From: Sphingobacterium corticibacterium
Lineage (GTDB): Bacteria; Bacteroidota; Bacteroidia; Sphingobacteriales; Sphingobacteriaceae
DNA: 64,000 bases
NCBI RefSeq assembly: GCF_004208525.1
Contig: NZ_SGIT01000002.1
Coordinates: 806,001 to 870,000, forward strand
Reading direction: 5' to 3'
In this document: in pieces, positions 1-14,536 of the stretch
Position numbering within the stretch: the first letter of the stretch is position 1
How the letters are laid out: every line of letters starts with the position of its first letter
The notes under the pieces: model-generated
The model's input: only the letters and a program-made list of their open reading frames with translations
Told to the model about the DNA's origin: nothing
Databases searched by the model: none
Translations under genes and position numbers: made by a program

Positions 1-610
1 TATTCGAACCACCATAACTGCTGTGAATAAGTCCAATAGGGACGTCCAAGACTTCGCGCAATCTTCGTCCAAAGAAATAAGCGGTTGCACTGAAGCTGGC
101 CACATTTTGCGGATTAGCTCGCTTCCATACAGAAGGCTTGCTGTCTTCCGCCGGTTTCAGTAAGGGATTGCGTGGCACGGTATATAATCGCAACTGTTCA
201 TCTTTAGATCCCAAAATGGCATCCGTACTACCGATAATCGGTTGTGCCGGGTACCCCTTCAAGGGCATCTCCATATTGGATTGTCCAGAACATAACCACA
301 CCTCACCGATCAGCACATCGTCCAACACAATCGTATTCTCTTCTGAAACCGTGATACGATATGGTCCTCCTGCCTCCGGCGTTTGGACGAACAAACGCCA
401 CATCCCTTTTTCATTTGCTTTTACATGATATTCTTTTTGGTCCCAAGAGGTTACGACCTGTACAGTCGCTGCACCTGTCGCCCAACCCCACACCGGCACA
501 CGCTTTTGCTGCTGTAATACCATTCCATCCGTAAAAATAGCGGAAAGCCGGACTTCAGCGTGTCCGGCAAATGAAATGAATAGTAACCATAAGATTGTTA
601 GCTTCTTCAT
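1..610 (-). CDS. Sialate O-acetylesterase-like SGNH hydrolase, 3' end cut by window
   Basis: Translating the minus strand from the ATG at 608-610 gives an open frame that runs off the left edge, about 203 residues. It opens with a cleavable signal peptide (MKKLTILWLLFISFAGHA), then a beta-rich N-terminal domain, then GEVWLCSGQSNMEM, the block I nucleophile motif (GQSN serine) of the SGNH family typed by SIAE and DUF303 proteins. Further on come SATAYFFGRRL and PIGLIHSSYGGS, both typical of this family. Full-length members are about 470-650 residues, so most of the catalytic domain is missing here. It starts 25 bases after the GH127 gene and is probably the next gene of the same operon. Expected role is removal of O-acetyl groups from pectic sugars in the periplasm; the exact substrate cannot be read from sequence. 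Confidence 0.85.
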   Translation of the reverse strand, partial: MKKLTILWLLFISFAGHAEVRLSAIFTDGMVLQQQKRVPVWGWATGAATVQVVTSWDQKEYHVKANEKGMWRLFVQTPEAGGPYRITVSEENTIVLDDVLIGEVWLCSGQSNMEMPLKGYPAQPIIGSTDAILGSKDEQLRLYTVPRNPLLKPAEDSKPSVWKRANPQNVASFSATAYFFGRRLREVLDVPIGLIHSSYGGSN

Positions 611-635
611 AAGCATCTTGTATTATTCCTCATCT

Positions 636-2663
636 CTACTTTCTTGGTAACCAAACGGCCATATCACCGAAGGTACGATTTCCCCATGCGAAATACGGGA
701 CAAGCCGTACCGAAACAGCTTCTTGCTCGTCGGCCGATACTTTCCTGTATAAGGCGTTCCACTTTTCGGTATTATCGGTGTAGGCATTGCCTTGTAAGAA
801 TACAATAGGTTGTCCAAGAACCGATTCTACTACAGGTTCAAAGCTACTTGATGCATTAATCTTCAAATCAAACACATCTGCATTTTCCGGAACATCCGCT
901 TTCTCAAGGCAGTAAACTACCGGCCCACGCATGACCGCCACTTGGTTTCGTGCTTCCTCTACCAATGGATTTGCTTCCATAAATGTCACGTTCATCGGCA
1001 AATGCAATGTAATACGGTCTCCTTTTTTTAGCCCGCTCGACAATACGGCATAACCGTTTTCAGTCTGAAACGCTATTTTCTCGTTATTTTTAGTAATTTC
1101 TGCTCCTTCTGCCCATCCCGGGATACGAACTTTCAACGCGTAGTTTGTTGGTAATTCCTCCATAACAAACGAAGCATCACCATCCCATGGGTAATTAGAC
1201 TCCTGCGTAATCTTAATCTTTTGCCCTTTATATTCCGTATCGAGCACGTTTCCGCCAAATAGATTGACCCATACCGCATCATCGGAAACACTGTAAGCAT
1301 AACTGCTAACCTCCGCAATCGTACGTACCACATTCGGCGGACAGCAATTAGACAACGAAATATAAGGTACACGTTTTTTGGACCAACGTTGCTGAAAGGG
1401 CAAATTAGAAGAGTAACTCAACGGATTCGTATATAAAAACTTATCGCCATCTAAACTGATACCCGACAATACGCTGTTATAAAGTGCCAGTTCCAGCACG
1501 TCTATATATTTGGCATCGCCCGTAAACGCTGCCATGCGCCAATTCCATAACATATTGCCAATATTCGCACAGGTTTCATTATGTGCTGTTAAATTCGGCA
1601 GTTGATAGTCTCGCCCAAACGCCTGATGTATTTTCTGTACATCTGTGGGGTTGTAAGAAGTACCATCCGGTGATGTTCCATCATACAGGGAACCTAGACC
1701 TCCGGTAATATACATTTTGTGCTTAACGACATCATCCCATATTGCAAAAAGACGATTGCTCAACGTAGTATCCTGTATTTCTGTAACCAGATCGGTTACG
1801 CCGGCATACAGATAGCTTGCTCTCACCGCGTGGCCCATCGCTTTATTCTGTTGACGAAATGGAATACGGTCTTGGTTATCGTCCGTACCGTCCTCGATTT
1901 CGCCCTTGATATCGATCAGGTGTTGTGCCAATTCTAAATATTTAGGGTCTTTCGTCGTACGATACAGCTCAATTGTCCCCATGTAATGCGATGGGCAGAT
2001 CGCATTTCGCGCTAAGGTAGGATTCGATTTTTTATAGAAACCATACAGATAATCTGCCGCTTTTATCGCTATTTTCAAGAGGTTCCTATTTCCCGTTACC
2101 CGATAGTGTATGCATCCGGCAGTCATCAAATGCCCAATGTTATAGGCTTCAAAGCTTAAACGGTCCTGAAATTCGATATTCTCACCAGAATTGCGTTGGT
2201 CGATCGTTGCTTTTGTATAGATATAGCCATCTTCGCGTTGCGATTTTGCAATCACAGGGGTTACTTCATCGATCATTTGCAACAAACGCTCGTCTTTCGT
2301 CTGCGCGTATAATGCACAGACCGCCTCTAGTGTTTTATAAAAATCGCCGTCATGAAATGATGGCCCTTTATGTTCTCCCTCCGCTAGGCCCGCAGCGATC
2401 TCAAAGTTACGGTAAGCATGGCTGATCTCCGCGCTCGTATATACATCCCAAAGATGGGGTACCATACGCTCATAACAAACACTCGTACGTTCTGCCCAGA
2501 AACCTTTTGTCCAAGACACATCCCCCATATTCACCGCATTTTGTATCGCGAAAGGACTTTCTCCCGTATTCGTAATCGCTTTTTCCTGCGCATGTAGCTG
2601 TCCGGTTAGCAAGCCAGACAATGCAAGTATAAATAGACTGTTTTTTGCTTTCATCTTGTTCAT
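636..2663 (-). CDS. GH127-family glycosidase (beta-L-arabinofuranosidase / aceric acid hydrolase type)
   Basis: 675 residues with a signal peptide ending near LHAQ (residue 26), so a periplasmic enzyme. The middle holds the (alpha/alpha)6 GH127/DUF1680 core. NETC at 362-365 and SNCCPPN around 438-444 fit the zinc-site Glu/Cys and Cys/Cys ligands of HypBA1-type enzymes, with one of the paired cysteines (C440 or C441) as nucleophile. GH127 members remove beta-L-arabinofuranose, and one Bacteroides member acts on aceric acid in rhamnogalacturonan II. By spacing from HypBA1 the acid/base glutamate would fall at Q347 (HQAFGRDYQLPN), an oddity discussed in the findings. Its ATG overlaps the stop of the upstream GH106 gene by 4 bases, so the two are translationally coupled. 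Confidence 0.9.
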   Translation of the reverse strand: MNKMKAKNSLFILALSGLLTGQLHAQEKAITNTGESPFAIQNAVNMGDVSWTKGFWAERTSVCYERMVPHLWDVYTSAEISHAYRNFEIAAGLAEGEHKGPSFHDGDFYKTLEAVCALYAQTKDERLLQMIDEVTPVIAKSQREDGYIYTKATIDQRNSGENIEFQDRLSFEAYNIGHLMTAGCIHYRVTGNRNLLKIAIKAADYLYGFYKKSNPTLARNAICPSHYMGTIELYRTTKDPKYLELAQHLIDIKGEIEDGTDDNQDRIPFRQQNKAMGHAVRASYLYAGVTDLVTEIQDTTLSNRLFAIWDDVVKHKMYITGGLGSLYDGTSPDGTSYNPTDVQKIHQAFGRDYQLPNLTAHNETCANIGNMLWNWRMAAFTGDAKYIDVLELALYNSVLSGISLDGDKFLYTNPLSYSSNLPFQQRWSKKRVPYISLSNCCPPNVVRTIAEVSSYAYSVSDDAVWVNLFGGNVLDTEYKGQKIKITQESNYPWDGDASFVMEELPTNYALKVRIPGWAEGAEITKNNEKIAFQTENGYAVLSSGLKKGDRITLHLPMNVTFMEANPLVEEARNQVAVMRGPVVYCLEKADVPENADVFDLKINASSSFEPVVESVLGQPIVFLQGNAYTDNTEKWNALYRKVSADEQEAVSVRLVPYFAWGNRTFGDMAVWLPRK

Positions 2664-5600
2664 TTTTTATGGTACCATATCAATTGTACATCCCCCTGCA
2701 ATCCGGATTCCTGCAAGTCTTTTAAGTATTTTGGTGTTGCTATCGTTTGGATGAGCTTTTCTGCCGGTTCATGACGGCTTTCATAACCAAAACGGTTACC
2801 CCATGTGTTATATACCCGCACTTCCAACTTATTTTTTCCACGTGTCAAATAGTCCGTTACATCGATCTCCAACGGGTTTGTCCATATTACACCGACCTCT
2901 CGCCCATTCAGCACGATCTCCGCAAGGCTTTCCACTCTTTCTAGTTTCAACGTAACACGTTGCTTTCCTATTTTCTTAGGCTGATCGAAGGTTAACGAAT
3001 AGCTGCCCATCCCGGAATGGTAACGCACATCATCCACTGCCGATGTCGTCCAGAAATCTGGATGTTGTTGCTTTATGGATTCGTGTTTCACATCGGTCAG
3101 CTGTAGATCCCATTCGCCTTTTAGTGTCTCTACTTTTGCTACCTTCCAATCTGGAAGATCGAGCTGACCTTCACTAAATAACACAAAAAATGACTGGAAC
3201 GGCTCAAACGATATACGCAACTCGGTCCGATTATCTTTCTGTACCGAAGAAACCGGTAATAATCTATCTTCAAGAACATCATACAAATAGACGTATGGCG
3301 CAGTTGTCCTAAACGAGAAAGAAGCCTCGCGTTGTACGCTATCTTGATTTGCGACAAAATAGCTGTCTCCTCCATCAAAATGTCGATGATTCCAAGAAAT
3401 GGATGTATTGTTTTTGTTATCAATGATCACATCCTCGTTTATGCCCAACGGGACAAAACTATCCGCATGATATACGCCAAGATAAACCTTACCTTTCCCG
3501 AGGGATTTATATTGTAAACCATCCGCCATCTGCATATCACTAAAGAGTTTATCGACTATCTTTTGAAAAGCTATAGAATCTTGTTTAGTAGCGATACCAT
3601 GTATATGTGTAGGCTTTTCTTTAAACAACAGGCTTGCTCCCTGTTCCACTAAATCCGCAAACTTCTGTAGTACGGCCAATGAGAAATGATTTGGCGTAGG
3701 ATTCAAAAGATGTTGTCCAGGCACCACCAGCAAACGATAGGCAATATGATCGGCAAATACAACGTTCCCATCCACTACTTTCGCTTGATGCAATAAAACA
3801 TCTGGATTAAACGAATCATAGGCATATCCCCGTAAGGGATCCACCCAATCTGCTGGATTATACATATTAGCGCTTGTCGTCACACTCGCTATCCGCTGTG
3901 TTGGCCAGCCTTCATTACGCATCAGCGAGTCCGTCCGTTCAACACGAGACTGTCCTATGATACCTGGAAATGTTTTTGTCAGTCGGTCTGGCAGTAGCGA
4001 TCTTCGGGGCATTTCTTCCCCAATAAATACGGCGATATCACGTACCGGCTTCCCCGTTTGTAGCAACTGCTGTGCACGTATGGCGTAGTCGACCCACGCT
4101 TTTCCTGGCTTCCACCAAATCTGATCGCGCTGAAAATAAAGCCCTATACCGTCCAGTGTCATTCCCGGTTTACGATCCATCCAGGGATTATGCACGTAAA
4201 CGTGATACACCAAGCTATTGATGCCCAATGCAAAATTTCTGTCTTGGAGAGACTTCAACAAACGCGGATGTTCGTCCCATTCCATGCGGATTTGTGTAAA
4301 TGCTTCCGCCATGATGCTGTTCTTTCCGTAGATATGTCCGCCCGATATGGCATCTAAAATGTCATTCGGTTTATCATGCGATGGACTTCTGAACCAAAAT
4401 TCGCCCATGGGTCGATCCGTCCATCCGAAGTGCTCCATACCGTCACTCAACATGATTGGTGCGGTCATTTCTGCTGTAAACTCCACACCGTATTCATCTG
4501 ACTTCTTACGGAGTGTCTGATAACCTTCTTCCTGTAATAGTTCCGCAATGGTTTCCCGGAAATCATGCAGGAAAGCTTCTGATTTTTCTACGCTGTTAAC
4601 AATATGTCCTGCTAAAATCGGGAGATAAGGCGTTAGATCGTAACCTCTTCTTGTTTTAAATTCCTCCGGCATGCGTTTGGTCCAGTTTTGGCTACTCGAT
4701 TCCCAGGAATCGATATGATAGACCGTAAGCACATCCTTTGCCAATTCCCGTCCCACCATTTCGTATGCTTTTCCAAACCACTGCTCGAATTGGAAAGCAA
4801 CCGTTTCGGCATTTAGCTTATCGCATTCCAATCCTTTTCCAGCTCCCGCCGTTTCATTTTGATGTCCTGTCGTGGTATGCCCAATCCGTAAAATTTTCCA
4901 TGTACCGGCTGGTAATTCCGCCTTCAGTTCCTCTCCATGGATCGCTGTTGGGTTCAACGTAATTGTTTCTTTGCTGTCGATAACATACGCAGAATGAACG
5001 TCTTCTTTGTTTGTTGGCAACGAAACTCTCCAAATTTCCCCTGTCTTGCCCTCATATTGATGGACACGAGGTTCTTCGTATAACGTAATCCCTACAATAT
5101 TGATGGATGGCTTCCATTTCGCGGCATCCAAATCTTCCGCACCCGGTTCAAAATTCGTCGGGTCGAATACGAACCGATAGTATTTAGCCGTCGTATAAGG
5201 TATCGTATGTGTTACGCCGTTATCCCAATCGAGCCAACCCGTTCGCGGAGATTTTAATTGTGTCAATTCATCAAAGTTGACACCGTCATCACTCACCAAT
5301 ATCTTCAGTCGATCCGCACCGTAATTATTTGCCCGGCGTTCCACTTTCAGGGCATTGCTTGGAAAAGGCTCCTCAAAAGCATATTGTATCCATCCGGGCT
5401 GCGAGGTTGCAAAACGCTCCTTATTACCTTTTTCTGCCAATCGCTGTACATCCTCGCCGTAGCTACTGGTAACCTTAGGCGATTCCTCATCGCTACGTCG
5501 ATATTGATGGGCAACGGGTATTGCAAAAAGCTGAATATCTTCATAATAATTGTATAGCTTTTCCGGTTGTGGCAAACGAATATTAACCTTGCCGCCGCGA

Positions 5601-6052
5601 TTGACAGTTATGATGGTATCTGCATAAACCACTTTCTGCATGGATGTTTCCGGTGTAATCCAAGGACCACCTGCCGTAGCAAAACCGTCATTGGGAAACA
5701 TGGCGATCTGTATACCGTATTTTTTAGCTTCTGCTACCAAATGACGGAACATTTCCCACCATTCGGGTGTCAATGTTTCCGCAGCGGGTTCAAACAACGG
5801 TGGGTCTGTTTTTGCTTTAATGGGTGTAAAATATGCCCCCGCAATATTATTCTCCGCCATCGCTTTCAAATCAGCGGTAATGCCTTCTTTCGAATAGCTG
5901 GCATGCATAAAATACCACACCACCCAAGGCTTTGCTTTTTCATAAGAATCTGCAGCTAGTGGCACGATATGCGGTGGAATACCTTTTATCTGTGCCTGTC
6001 CCACCAAGCAGCTCCACAGTATCCCTATACTTATGTAATATCTTAACTTCAT
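2660..6052 (-). CDS. GH106 alpha-L-rhamnosidase
   Basis: 1130 residues, usual for GH106, with signal peptide MKLRYYISIGILWSCLVGQAQ. Family hallmarks are the early block KPWVVWYFMHASYSKEGI, then GAYFTPIKA and EWWEMFRHLVAEAKKYG, and the central YHIDSWESSSQNWT and IMAEAFTQIRMEWDEHP segments where the catalytic glutamates of this family lie. The C-terminus (about 1000-1130) is a galactose-binding-like domain (NGREVGVIWTNPLEIDVTD). GH106 enzymes release terminal alpha-L-rhamnose from rhamnogalacturonan side chains; a Bacteroides member acts on RG-II. It sits 2 bases after the GH2 gene and overlaps GH127 by 4 bases, so it is mid-operon. Which rhamnosyl linkage it cleaves cannot be told from sequence. 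Confidence 0.92.
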   Translation of the reverse strand: MKLRYYISIGILWSCLVGQAQIKGIPPHIVPLAADSYEKAKPWVVWYFMHASYSKEGITADLKAMAENNIAGAYFTPIKAKTDPPLFEPAAETLTPEWWEMFRHLVAEAKKYGIQIAMFPNDGFATAGGPWITPETSMQKVVYADTIITVNRGGKVNIRLPQPEKLYNYYEDIQLFAIPVAHQYRRSDEESPKVTSSYGEDVQRLAEKGNKERFATSQPGWIQYAFEEPFPSNALKVERRANNYGADRLKILVSDDGVNFDELTQLKSPRTGWLDWDNGVTHTIPYTTAKYYRFVFDPTNFEPGAEDLDAAKWKPSINIVGITLYEEPRVHQYEGKTGEIWRVSLPTNKEDVHSAYVIDSKETITLNPTAIHGEELKAELPAGTWKILRIGHTTTGHQNETAGAGKGLECDKLNAETVAFQFEQWFGKAYEMVGRELAKDVLTVYHIDSWESSSQNWTKRMPEEFKTRRGYDLTPYLPILAGHIVNSVEKSEAFLHDFRETIAELLQEEGYQTLRKKSDEYGVEFTAEMTAPIMLSDGMEHFGWTDRPMGEFWFRSPSHDKPNDILDAISGGHIYGKNSIMAEAFTQIRMEWDEHPRLLKSLQDRNFALGINSLVYHVYVHNPWMDRKPGMTLDGIGLYFQRDQIWWKPGKAWVDYAIRAQQLLQTGKPVRDIAVFIGEEMPRRSLLPDRLTKTFPGIIGQSRVERTDSLMRNEGWPTQRIASVTTSANMYNPADWVDPLRGYAYDSFNPDVLLHQAKVVDGNVVFADHIAYRLLVVPGQHLLNPTPNHFSLAVLQKFADLVEQGASLLFKEKPTHIHGIATKQDSIAFQKIVDKLFSDMQMADGLQYKSLGKGKVYLGVYHADSFVPLGINEDVIIDNKNNTSISWNHRHFDGGDSYFVANQDSVQREASFSFRTTAPYVYLYDVLEDRLLPVSSVQKDNRTELRISFEPFQSFFVLFSEGQLDLPDWKVAKVETLKGEWDLQLTDVKHESIKQQHPDFWTTSAVDDVRYHSGMGSYSLTFDQPKKIGKQRVTLKLERVESLAEIVLNGREVGVIWTNPLEIDVTDYLTRGKNKLEVRVYNTWGNRFGYESRHEPAEKLIQTIATPKYLKDLQESGLQGDVQLIWYHKK

Positions 6053-6054
6053 GT

Positions 6055-11476
<5,422 letters not shown>

Positions 11477-11514
11477 CCTATTTTTTATAATGGTTGAAAA
11501 CATATTATGCTAAT

Positions 11515-11561
11515 ATTGTATAAGGAATAGCATTGTATGTTGTTATCAGCTATATACAATG
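11515..11561. promoter_or_regulatory. Possible operator: ATTGTAT repeats upstream of the GH78/GH2/GH106/GH127 operon
   Basis: The gap 11477-11665 is the only sizeable gap before the first glycosidase operon. CATTGTAT at 11531-11538 and ATACAATG at 11554-11561 form a perfect 8-base inverted repeat with a 15-base spacer. A further ATTGTAT at 11515-11521 is a direct repeat of the first arm. Upstream, the minus strand reads TATGTTTG (11597-11604), a match to the Bacteroidota -7 consensus TAnnTTTG, though a matching -33 element is not obvious. Binding of a regulator here is inference. Confidence 0.35.
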
Positions 11562-11665
11562 TCGTTACCTTTTGGCATAATTTGCACCAATTACAAACAT
11601 ACCGTAAAAGTAAACCAAGACCTTATAATATTTTCTCCAGGTATTATGATATGTTGCCAAAGAGG

Positions 11666-12958
11666 CTAAACTGTTCTGAGCTTATATCCTTTTAAGGCAA
11701 ACCAGAGAATAACCACATAGCACACAAACGGTACGATATACCCCATCTGCGTATTGTCATGCGAAATGTCGATAATGCCACCGGTCATATACGGAAAGAT
11801 TGCTCCCCCAACGATGGCCATGATCAACCAGGAAGAAGCTTGCTTTGTCTCATCGCCCAAGCCGCTAATGCCCAACGAGAAGATGGTCGGAAACATAATC
11901 GACATAAAAAAACCTAAACCACCTAACGCATATAATACGACCATACCGGATCCCAATACAGCTATTGCTGCAAGTAGTGCACAAACCATAGCATACAATG
12001 CCAGTAAACGATTTGCAGTGGTATAACGCAACAGGAATGTTCCTACAAATCTTCCCGCCATAAAAAGCAATCCATATATGCCCAAATAGTAGCCCGCTGT
12101 TTTCTCATCGACACCGGCACCTTGCTGTGCCATACGAATAAAGAAACTCGTAACACAAACCTGCGCACCGACATAAAAAAACTGAGCTATAACGGCGAAC
12201 GCTAGATGTTTATGGCGAAGCACAGCAAAAAATCCACGTTTACTACCCGTTTCCTCGTCGTTGCTACTTTCCTTTATCTCCGGTAGCTTTACAAACATGA
12301 ATACGACGGCCACAAGCAGCAAGATTAGGCCCAGCACTAAATAAGGAGCTTTGACGGACGATGCTTCTTCCATCAGATACGCCGTCCGTTCGACCTCCGC
12401 CATGGCATTCAGTTCCGCTTCGGAATAGCTTTTACCGGATAAAATAAACATTGTTCCTATAATCGGTGCCACCAGCGCAGCCAGACCATTGAACGATGCC
12501 GCGAAATTAAGGCGATGTGTAGCCGCTTCCGGCTTACCCAAAATGGCAGCATACGGATTCGCTGCTGTTTCCAACACCGCCAAACCGCAACCAATAATAA
12601 ACAAAGCCAGTAGAAACAGCTCATACATGCGGTAGTCGGCCGCGGGTATGAATAGGAATGCCCCTATTGCAAAAGCGATCAATCCCATAATAATGGATAA
12701 CTTATATCCCCATCTGCGAAGGAGATAACCTGCGGGAAGCGCCATGATAAAATAGGCAAGGAAAATAGAAGTGTCTACTAAAGCCGATTGACTATTGTCC
12801 AACTGACAGGCTTTTTTCAAATGCGGAATCAAAACGCCATTTAAATTGTGCGCCATCCCCCATAAAAAAAACAAACTGACAATCAGTATAAAAGGAAGCA
12901 GATAATTTTTAGATCCCCCATCCGTCAATTTTACATTTTCTTTTGTACCGAGTTCCAT
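11666..12958 (-). CDS. FHS-family sugar:H+ symporter (FucP-like MFS)
   Basis: About 430 residues from the ATG at 12956-12958 (MELGTKENVKL), or 444 from the ATG at 12998-13000, which would overlap the MaoC gene by 29 bases; I prefer the shorter form. Twelve hydrophobic segments are visible. FFLWGMAHNLNGVLIPHLKK in the first helix and SIFLAYFIMALPAGYLLRR in the second are hallmarks of the L-fucose/glucose/galactose FHS group, and TAANPYAAILG marks helix 4-5. It should import a monosaccharide with a proton across the inner membrane; L-fucose, L-rhamnose or galactose would fit a pectin locus. It is the last gene of the operon that starts with the SusC at 23959. Confidence 0.9.
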   Translation of the reverse strand: MELGTKENVKLTDGGSKNYLLPFILIVSLFFLWGMAHNLNGVLIPHLKKACQLDNSQSALVDTSIFLAYFIMALPAGYLLRRWGYKLSIIMGLIAFAIGAFLFIPAADYRMYELFLLALFIIGCGLAVLETAANPYAAILGKPEAATHRLNFAASFNGLAALVAPIIGTMFILSGKSYSEAELNAMAEVERTAYLMEEASSVKAPYLVLGLILLLVAVVFMFVKLPEIKESSNDEETGSKRGFFAVLRHKHLAFAVIAQFFYVGAQVCVTSFFIRMAQQGAGVDEKTAGYYLGIYGLLFMAGRFVGTFLLRYTTANRLLALYAMVCALLAAIAVLGSGMVVLYALGGLGFFMSIMFPTIFSLGISGLGDETKQASSWLIMAIVGGAIFPYMTGGIIDISHDNTQMGYIVPFVCYVVILWFALKGYKLRTV

Positions 12959-12971
12959 AAGGTGTAATACG

Positions 12972-13424
12972 TTAAGTTGTGGTTTCTTTTCGCTTAGCAA
13001 GCAGGATATGGTCTGCTACTAGAACAACTTCTCCACGTTGGTTTATAATTTCCACATGCTCCACGACAGTTCCAAATTCTGGTTTTTTCGCGTCTGACTT
13101 TTCGGAAATTGTCACCTCCGCATGGATCGTATCGCCAATAAATACGGGTTTCACAAACCGAAGACGATCGTAACCTTTAGAAAACGCTTCAGGGTTGATC
13201 ACGGAAGCCGTGAGTCCTATGCCTATTGCAAATATCATGGTGCCGTGCGCGATCCGTTGTCCAAAAGGTTGTGTTTTACACCATTCGGCATCCATATGAT
13301 GCGGAAAAAAGTCACCCGTGTGCCCTGCGTGGACCACAAAATCGGTTTCGGTAATGGTCCGACCTAATGTCGTCCGCTTATCGTTTAATATATAATCTTC
13401 AAAAAAAATAGATTCAAAATGCAT
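12972..13424 (-). CDS. MaoC-like hot-dog dehydratase/hydratase
   Basis: 150 residues, the usual size for a single hot-dog-fold MaoC domain, with no signal peptide, so cytoplasmic. [12 protein letters not shown] is the family's hydratase region, which normally supplies the Asp and His that act on an enoyl-Co[18 protein letters not shown] and [13 protein letters not shown] follow the family layout. MaoC proteins hydrate enoyl-CoA thioesters such as mesaconyl-CoA or crotonyl-CoA. Together with the two CaiB CoA-transferases upstream it implies that an acid is handled as a CoA ester in this operon. It starts 23 bases after the Gfo/Idh gene. The substrate is unknown. Confidence 0.88.
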   Translation of the reverse strand: MHFESIFFEDYILNDKRTTLGRTITETDFVVHAGHTGDFFPHHMDAEWCKTQPFGQRIAHGTMIFAIGIGLTASVINPEAFSKGYDRLRFVKPVFIGDTIHAEVTISEKSDAKKPEFGTVVEHVEIINQRGEVVLVADHILLAKRKETTT

Positions 13425-13447
13425 GTTACGTTTATTATTCTTTGTTC

Positions 13448-14536
13448 TTACTCTTGTTCTCTGTAATCGATTGGTTGCCCTCCGCCTTCGTTGCTCTTAT
13501 AGGCGGCTTCCACGACGGCCATGGTATGGATAACATCCTCCACAGCTGCAGGCAATATGGCAATTTCACCAAGTTTATAGCGCATTAAACTTCCCATGCT
13601 TCCGATGAATGCATCCGGAAACCAAGTGCCTTCGATCGGATACTTCACCCATTGTGGTGCACTTCCGTCCGTTGGCTTAATACAATATTCAAACACATCG
13701 GGAATACCATGCGGATAGTCCATTAATACGCCCATTGTGGCTTTTATGGCCCCTTTCGTCCCTTCCCATTTGATGTAGCTTTCTTGATGCTTTGGTCCGA
13801 AATCATGATCGTGATTGGTATTGACAACGGCGTGTAATGTATCGCCATAATCAAATAAAAGTGTTGTTCGACTCGACGATAGGTCTTTCGCTGGGTGCTT
13901 CAACGTCTTTGCATATACCGAGTTCGGATTTCCCAAAAACGAACGGATCAAATCAATATAATGCACACTATGATACAGAATTTCTAGACGTGGATGTACC
14001 ATCACATGCGGAAAAAGTTGCCAAGGTGTATGTAAGTTTACACGTACCTCCATATCATAAACCTCACCGATATACCCCTGTTCAATGAGCCAACGTGCGG
14101 CGTTAACGAATGGCGCCTGGCGAAGTTGGCAATTGATCGCCGCCACTAAACTTTTCCGTTGGCAAACCTCCAAAATAGCTTCGCTTTCGGGGTAATAATC
14201 GCCCATGGGTTTTTGAATCAAAACGGCTGCTCCATCAGGCAAGGCCTCCAAGGTTTCGATAAATTTATTGGGCATAATCGTAATGTCGTACACCGCATTT
14301 TCCGGTGCTTGTGCTACCGCATCGGCTACCGAATCGTAGACATGTGGAATACCAAACTCCTGCGCCAAAGCTTCTGCCTTCGCTTTCGTTCGGTTCACAA
14401 TGCCATGCACCTCAAAACCGGCCTTACGATAAGCGGGTAGATGGGCATCTTTTACAATACCACCTGCACCAATAATAACAATGGGCAACGAAGATTTCGG
14501 CAATACTGTTTGATAGTTAATAGGTATCATATCCAT
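13448..14536 (-). CDS. Gfo/Idh/MocA-family NAD(P)-dependent sugar oxidoreductase
   Basis: 362 residues, cytoplasmic. The Rossmann motif [18 protein letters not shown] begins near residue 18, followed by [14 protein letters not shown]. The position of the family's EKP lysine motif reads [13 protein letters not shown], keeping the lysine and changing Glu to Gln. The C-terminal half is the alpha/beta substrate domain ([16 protein letters not shown] carries the conserved His/Asp pair). Such enzymes oxidise or reduce sugars or sugar acids. D-apiose dehydrogenase belongs to this superfamily, but this gene's context is the CoA-transferase cluster. It overlaps the end of the solute-binding-protein gene by 10 bases. 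Confidence 0.88.
   Translation of the reverse strand: MDMIPINYQTVLPKSSLPIVIIGAGGIVKDAHLPAYRKAGFEVHGIVNRTKAKAEALAQEFGIPHVYDSVADAVAQAPENAVYDITIMPNKFIETLEALPDGAAVLIQKPMGDYYPESEAILEVCQRKSLVAAINCQLRQAPFVNAARWLIEQGYIGEVYDMEVRVNLHTPWQLFPHVMVHPRLEILYHSVHYIDLIRSFLGNPNSVYAKTLKHPAKDLSSSRTTLLFDYGDTLHAVVNTNHDHDFGPKHQESYIKWEGTKGAIKATMGVLMDYPHGIPDVFEYCIKPTDGSAPQWVKYPIEGTWFPDAFIGSMGSLMRYKLGEIAILPAAVEDVIHTMAVVEAAYKSNEGGGQPIDYREQE

Noticed and set aside
138..428. Plus-strand frame opposite the partial esterase
   Set aside because: The minus strand here carries a clear SGNH esterase with GQSN; the plus frame has no recognisable motif.
5258..5959. Two plus-strand frames of about 100-130 residues over the GH106 gene
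   Set aside because: They lie wholly inside a confident GH106 gene and show no domain or start signal.
12956..13000. Longer MFS start overlapping MaoC by 29 bases
   Set aside because: MELGTKEN at 12958 leaves a short gap and matches FHS lengths; the longer start adds no recognisable sequence, though it cannot be excluded.
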